Under the pieces are notes generated by a model. The model ran no database searches and had not been told where the DNA came from. It saw only the letters and a list, made by a program, of their open reading frames with translations. DNA of 64,000 nt, from contig NC_018950.1 in the NCBI RefSeq assembly GCF_000304475.1, positions 186,001 through 250,000 on the forward strand, given 5' to 3'. Source of the stretch: Kazachstania africana CBS 2517. Its lineage: Eukaryota > Ascomycota > Saccharomycetes > Saccharomycetales > Saccharomycetaceae. The position numbers and the translations under genes are program-made. This document shows positions 59,357-64,000 of this stretch, in pieces (positions within the stretch are counted from its first letter, which is position 1; every line of letters starts with the position of its first letter).

Positions 59357-61260
59357 TGTATTAGCTGACTTATTGGACTATTTGATATAGTATCTAATTA
59401 CAATCTTGCTTAGGCGTTAGTTTGAAGAAGATTGAGAAAGTAGACGTGTATATTTATATATATATGTATTTTTTTTTTCTCTTCTTTTCATTGAGTTGTC
59501 GCGATATGACATGATTTATTCCTGGGACAAAAAAATGCCTTCTGAAAATCTGTCTAGAAGTGAGGACCCGATACTGAAAATAATTACAGCGCGTTATTTT
59601 ACAAAAAGACACATTGAATCCCACAATGAGTGTTTCTTCCTTGGAAAATTCTACTAAGACTATTTATACCTATGTATTTCTGGATCGTGTTCCATATAGT
59701 ATTAATTATGATGTCATTATAGAGGATAGAAGCAGGAGGAACTTTGTGGGCTGTGTGGGGTGTTGATGCGTCGTCCATCTTTTTTTTTGTATTGTTAGTA
59801 GGAAAAGCTTTATGCGGGCTTTGAAAACTGGCACTTGATTATTCTACGTTTTCTCCAAATAAACCTCGAGTATTGTTGGTGAGAAATTCATGCACTAGAT
59901 GATTAACTCTACTGTATCTAGCCCTTTCTTAGTTATAGAAAAATACTGTCTATATGAACATCACTGTTAGTCGCTTAATTTCCAAAATGGTACGAGATTA
60001 TTTAAGCCTATTTTCTTATGCCACATTGTTTTTTGCTACTCTGATGGGGCCTACTCTTTTTTTGATATATTTATGTCTCTGCGTTTGAACTAAATACTTC
60101 TTATCACGTGGAAAGTTTTTCCCATTGTCTTTACTAGTTCGAATTGTACTGTCATTTGAATGATACATGCCATTTTGTATTTGTACACTTCTTGTTTAAT
60201 ATGATCAGCAGGGCGTGTGCCTAGCTAAAGTATTGCTGTCTCCTATAGATCAATAGGATAATAAGTGTGACACATGATAAAGTCTGTTTAGTTATGACAC
60301 GTTTTTCACTTTAATTTTCACGATATTTAAGCTCTATTTGCGGCTCAACTTTCCGAATTTTTCCCGTAGTGTATGTTACACTTCCTATCGAGATAGACCT
60401 TGGTAGTTTTCTCCAATATAGTCACTGTGTGTGTTTTTTATTCAAGCCTTTATGAGTATTTTCTTTATATATTTCCATGTCTAGCACGTTAAATGTTTCA
60501 TCATTATCCTTCTTCGTATCACTTATTATCGTTAGAGCATTTTTTGTTTCAGCCATATAAATGTTGCCATTGAAAAGCCCATCGATTTTTATTCATTTCG
60601 ACTTTTATAGCATAAGTAGCAACACGACGCAACCTTAAAGAGGCCAAAAGATATTGTTCCGGCTTTCGTCCATTATTTTGTGATGGTACTTGGGTATTAA
60701 TATATTCAAGAAGCCTGCGACAAGCGAGAAATATATCTGACTGACATAAAATCAAAAGCTACAACCTAAAACTCTGGAGGATAGTTCAGTTCTTGTTGCT
60801 AGAAAGACTCACAGAATTGGCATAATATCTAATCGTTGCTAGTCACCTTAGTGAAAAAACATAGCTATTGCTGTTGCCGTTAGACAGGCTCCACAAAGAG
60901 CATTAAGAATGTGTGAAATACTGTAAGACTCGACATCAGTCAATACTTCTCTAATATTTATTAACGGTTTTCCTTTGTAACTAATCCACTCTGTATTATT
61001 CCTTCATGATTGGGTGTGTTTATCTTTAGAGCCTTTCTTTTCCTTTTCACACTGATCTTTGATAACTTCATTTGAGCGTGAACTGTTGTTACTCGTAACA
61101 AAAGGTTAAAATGAAAAAGATGATAAAAAATACTCAAAAGAAGAAGTTCGTAATGACAAAGCTATAGGTCCTCCAGCTGAAACCTTTTTGCTATTTACAT
61201 TCATATTAGAGAACGATTACCAAGTTGCTTATATATTACTACTCATGTTCAGCTCCATCA
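59357..61260. other. 1.9-kb gene-poor region at the second inversion junction
   Basis: No supported gene, tRNA or LTR. The longest frame (60549-60755, minus, 68 codons) shows no domain. An ATCACGTG at 60103-60110 is a lone CDEI/Cbf1-type site without a CDEIII partner. In S. cerevisiae DOT5 is flanked by EST3 and FAA3; neither is recognisable here. Confidence 0.5.
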
Positions 61261-61869
61261 TTACCTTGAATTTTTTTCAGCTAATTCCATGACTTCTTTC
61301 TTACTTTCAGAGATGCTTCTTTCTGGGGACACCTTGATATTTCTGAACCTCAGTTTACCGTCAAGAAAAACCCAATGTGACCTTATAATTCCAGATTGGG
61401 GTGTCTTTTTTGCCCCAAGAATGCCAATTAATTCTCTTTTTGGATCACTCAACAGCTCGAATGGTAAGTTTTGTTTTTCTTGGAACCTTTTCTGGCTTAC
61501 TACTGAATCTGCACTTAAACCGAAAACTGCTGCATGTTTCTTAATTTCGTCGTAGTTGTCTCGAAACCCACACGCTTGTCTAGTACATCCTGGAGTCGAT
61601 GCTTTGGGATATGCAAAGAGTACTAAAATTTTATTATTCTTTGCAACTTCTTGCAGCGATATTTTCTGGTTATCTTGATTCATTAAAGTAATATCTGGCA
61701 TAATATCGCCTATTTGCAGTTCACTACTTGAGACATTACCACTACTTTCTACTGTTTCTTCCTTTGAGATAGTCACCCTCCTTTTTTTTTCTGGCCTCCT
61801 TTCTTTGTCATCTTCTATATCCTCAAAGAGCACCTTCGCTTTAATTCTAGTTGAGTTGCGCAATTGCAT
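61261..61869 (-). CDS. DOT5: nuclear thiol peroxidase Dot5
   Basis: A 202-residue protein with an ATG at 61869. A basic N-terminal segment ([10 protein letters not shown]) could serve as a nuclear localisation signal. The BCP/PrxQ-type peroxiredoxin domain has the peroxidatic Cys95 in [10 protein letters not shown] and the resolving Cys100 five residues on. It reduces alkyl hydroperoxides in the nucleus; in S. cerevisiae overexpression disrupts telomeric silencing. S. cerevisiae Dot5 is 215 residues (YIL010W), next to TIR3 (YIL011W), as here. Confidence 0.95.
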   Translation of the reverse strand: MQLRNSTRIKAKVLFEDIEDDKERRPEKKRRVTISKEETVESSGNVSSSELQIGDIMPDITLMNQDNQKISLQEVAKNNKILVLFAYPKASTPGCTRQACGFRDNYDEIKKHAAVFGLSADSVVSQKRFQEKQNLPFELLSDPKRELIGILGAKKTPQSGIIRSHWVFLDGKLRFRNIKVSPERSISESKKEVMELAEKNSR

Positions 61870-62290
61870 TAGTGATTGACTTGAACTCTTCCATTGCTCA
61901 AAATTTTTAAATCAAACGACGACTTTATTTCTGAAATTTTTATCTATTTATTGGTTTCTTCTCGCAACCGACAATTGTAGGTATTTACTATTCTCCGAAA
62001 TCTGAATTTGCAGAGTAAATCTTCAATTTTGTAGAGAAAATTAAGTTACGATGCCTAACGTCCATAGCCACTCATTATGATATGGATATATTTTAGTTGA
62101 AAATCAAAGTGCTTTTTGGAGCAATTGATGAATACGTAAGAATATATTAATCTAGCGTATTTATATACTACATATTAAATTTGACTTATTTTTGGGATTT
62201 CATCATTTGGTAAATACGGCACTTCAAGTATCCTTCTTTTTCTGATAATATAAGATGAAGATGCAAGTATTGAGTCACGATAAATGTTAA
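61870..62290. other. gene-free stretch between DOT5 and TIR3
   Basis: 421 AT-rich bases covering the DOT5 promoter and TIR3 3' flank. No gene is visible. Confidence 0.4.
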
Positions 62291-63019
62291 TCATAATAAC
62301 ATAGCAGCGGCACCTGCAAAAACAGCTCCCATACCTGCGGATAATGCAACACCAGCAGCAGAGGAGGATGCAGAAGAGGATGTAGCAGAAGAGGATGTAG
62401 CAGAAGAGGATGTAGCAGAAGAGGATGTAGCAGAAGAGGATGAAGAAGCAGAAGAGGATGAAGAAGCAGAAGAGGATGAAGAAGCAGATGAGGAAGAAGA
62501 AGCAGATGAGGAAGCAGCAGCAGAAGAGGAAGCAGCGACAGAAGAGGAAGCAGCGGCAGAAGAGGAAGCAGCGGCAGAAGAGGAAGCAGCGGCAGAAGAG
62601 GAAGCAGCAGCAGAAGAGGAAGCAGCAGCAGAGGAAGATGCATACTCTCCTGGAATTTCAGTCACACCGTTGGCCTTTTCATAAGATGCAATGTAAGAAG
62701 ACATAATTGGGATCAATCTAGAAGAGTACCATGGTAATTGTTCCATAACTGTGGTAACTTGAGCGAAGTTAATTTCACTGAATAAGGTGGTGTAAGAATC
62801 ATCAGTGTAAGTAGTCATTTGTTCATAGACCTCTAAGACACCATCTGGAATTGTGAAAGAAGCATCGTTGACGGCTAAAGAAATATAATCTTCTAAATTG
62901 GCCTCTACATCCGCCAAAAGGGCTTCAAATTCAACTAATTCATATTCAGTGACCTCTTCAGCAATGGCTCTAGCAGCAGCGGCAGCTAAGATAATTGATA
63001 ACTTTTTTAGCGAAGACAT
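62291..63019 (-). CDS. TIR3: TIR-family cell-wall mannoprotein
   Basis: A 242-residue GPI wall protein from the ATG at 63019 (MSSLKKLSIILAAAAARAIA signal). The SRP1/TIP1 domain contains EFEALLADVEANLEDYISLA and LPWYSSRL. It is followed by a Ser/Ala repeat tract (about residues 140-220) and a GPI signal (AAGVALSAGMGAVFAGAAAMLL, quoted in part). There is no PIR motif, unlike the TIR1 paralogue at 28.4 kb. In S. cerevisiae TIR3 (YIL011W) is essential for anaerobic growth and lies next to DOT5. The promoter holds two TCGTATA sterol-type elements in keeping with Upc2 control. Confidence 0.88.
   Translation of the reverse strand: MSSLKKLSIILAAAAARAIAEEVTEYELVEFEALLADVEANLEDYISLAVNDASFTIPDGVLEVYEQMTTYTDDSYTTLFSEINFAQVTTVMEQLPWYSSRLIPIMSSYIASYEKANGVTEIPGEYASSSAAASSSAAASSSAAASSSAAASSSAAASSSVAASSSAAASSSASSSSSASSSSSASSSSSASSSSSATSSSATSSSATSSSATSSSASSSAAGVALSAGMGAVFAGAAAMLL
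62355..62640. repeat. Ser/Ala coding repeat in TIR3
   Basis: Imperfect tandem units of about 15 bp (GCAGAAGAGGAAGCA-like on the plus strand) in frame with TIR3. They encode SSSAAA and SSSAT units. Antisense Leu/Pro- and Lys/Arg-rich frames here are artefacts of the repeat. Confidence 0.8.
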
Positions 63020-63123
63020 AATTCGTTCTTGTTGGTAGTTGTTATAAAGTTTTACAGAGACTGCTAAATGTAGCACGAAAGAAGTCAAAAAACAAAAGGG
63101 ACATTATCACTTCAACAGTAAGG

Positions 63124-63126
<3 letters not shown>

Positions 63127-63156
<30 letters not shown>
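63127..63156. repeat. AT dinucleotide run
   Basis: Thirty bases of perfect AT alternation, 108 bp upstream of the TIR3 start codon. Confidence 0.9.
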
Positions 63157-63160
<4 letters not shown>

Positions 63161-63318
63161 AGATTCTTTTGGTTCTACCTTCGTATCTGTCTTCATTCGT
63201 TCAGCGTAAGTTATACATATACTTCTACCGAGTTCTGTGCTTAGAAAGCTGTATCATCTCCGAACATCTATGCCCAGTTACAGAATGTCCACAGAAAGAG
63301 TTAGGGTCTCAAAAGAAG

Positions 63319-63325
63319 TATACGA
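63319..63325 (-). promoter_or_regulatory. SRE/AR1-type element (TCGTATA)
   Basis: The minus strand reads TCGTATA, the core bound by Upc2/Ecm22, 300 bp upstream of TIR3. A second copy is at 63535-63541. Confidence 0.5.
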
Positions 63326-63534
63326 CGGTAAGCTCATTCGATTATACTCGTATTACCTATGACATATGAGTATTGATAATAAGTATCATACTAAGTGGGA
63401 ACGAAGAGCAATTGGAACGAAATCGTTCGTACCACTCATGTATTTAATTTTTATGAAGCACAGCCTTCTTCGTATGTGCGGCCGAAATTTTTCCATCGAG
63501 AAAAAAAAATTTATCGAGAACTTGATCAACATAT

Positions 63535-63541
63535 TATACGA
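63535..63541 (-). promoter_or_regulatory. second SRE/AR1-type element (TCGTATA)
   Basis: The minus strand again reads TCGTATA, about 520 bp upstream of TIR3. Two copies in one promoter make anaerobic/sterol control by Upc2 more likely. A Rox1-like TTACATTGTTCTG at about 63668-63680 would add haem-dependent repression. Confidence 0.45.
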
Positions 63542-64000
63542 CCTGACAATACGAGTTACATAGCACAGACCATAGAAATTATGGGTAGGGCAAAGAAAAC
63601 TTAATCAACTTATTTACGATCCCAATCACTCTCTCAATTTGGTATTTTCCAATGAAGCTAAGAAGACTTACATTGTTCTGTCTAAAACACTATTAAGTTT
63701 ACGCAGTTCCCTGCCGTGTCGCGTCACTAGATGTTCTGAGATGAACAAATCTGCCCAGGGACTATTATGTGATAAAGTGCGGGCAGGTACCATGAGAAGT
63801 AAATATTCTCCAGGTTATTACCGCGACTGTAAATCATTAAGATCCCTGAATTAGATGACAGCGCCACTCTACCTGATGATCATACGAGTCATTTTATTCT
63901 CTTAACCGTATTACACACAGTTATGTTATGCGATATCCTGCAAAAAGTCCTAAAAATTCATTCTTATAAGCTTAAAGTCATTATACACAATAGAAATTTA

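Larger units (their letters stand above)
63020..64000. promoter_or_regulatory. TIR3 upstream region
   Basis: 981 bp without a supported gene. It holds an AT dinucleotide run (63127-63156), two SRE-type elements and a Rox1-like site. Short frames in it have no recognisable domain. Confidence 0.45.

Noticed and set aside
60103..60110. ATCACGTG resembling CDEI
   Set aside because: No CCG-containing CDEIII follows within 200 bp. It is probably a plain Cbf1-type site or chance.
1..64000. CRISPR arrays, bacterial operons, rRNA genes
   Set aside because: None are present. Gene structure, introns, tRNAs and snRNA are those of a yeast nucleus.

Overview
The window is nuclear DNA from a budding yeast of the family Saccharomycetaceae. 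Genes are compact, AT-rich and mostly intronless. The two introns found (BET1 and PMI40) sit at the extreme 5' ends of their genes, as in Saccharomyces cerevisiae. Almost every gene has a recognisable S. cerevisiae orthologue. The order interleaves genes that S. cerevisiae now has on chromosomes IX and V (for example MSL1-PRE1-PRI1-EGH1-TIR1). That is the pattern expected of a lineage that passed through the whole-genome duplication and lost duplicates differently. A Kazachstania-like or Naumovozyma-like yeast is my best guess; the canonical-looking point centromere favours Kazachstania, but the genus is not proven.

Layout. (1) 1-1713: a partial Ser/Thr-rich ORF, a small Yap-like bZIP gene and MET28, which overlaps a convergent unknown ORF. 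(2) tRNA-Lys, then BUB1 and CCT3 (2.2-6.9 kb). (3) A chromosome VII-like block at 7.1-20.2 kb: MRPS35, TRS65, CLC1, PUS6, LSO2, PSD2, MSM1, YIP1, RBG2. (4) An unshared stretch at 20.2-21.9 kb with a small secreted ORFan and tRNA-Gly. (5) A chromosome IX/V right-arm block at 21.9-38.9 kb: MSL1, PRE1, PRI1, EGH1, TIR1, IST3, AIM21, MPH1 and the U4 snRNA gene. (6) tRNA-Arg plus a probable retrotransposon remnant at 39.3-40.0 kb. (7) A pericentromeric block at 40.8-59.4 kb: NAS2, MIT1, YEA6, EPS1, BET1, YIL002W-A, INP51, a candidate point centromere near 53.9 kb, YIL001W, SGN1, NOP16, PMI40. (8) A gene-poor 1.9 kb, then DOT5 and TIR3.

The main structural observation is that block 7 is inverted relative to its flanks when compared with S. 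cerevisiae order. Right-arm MPH1/U4 abuts left-arm NAS2, and right-arm PMI40 abuts left-arm DOT5. This is the signature of a pericentric inversion, and the putative centromere lies inside the inverted piece. Three of the other synteny junctions carry a tRNA gene.

Several promoters carry sites that match gene function: Met31/32 before MET28, PACE (Rpn4) before PRE1, MCB (MBF) before PRI1 and MPH1, PAC plus RRPE before NOP16, and sterol/anaerobic elements before TIR3. The gene set covers mitotic checkpoint and DNA replication or repair, protein folding and degradation, vesicle traffic, lipid and phosphoinositide metabolism, splicing, mitochondrial translation and anaerobic cell-wall mannoproteins.
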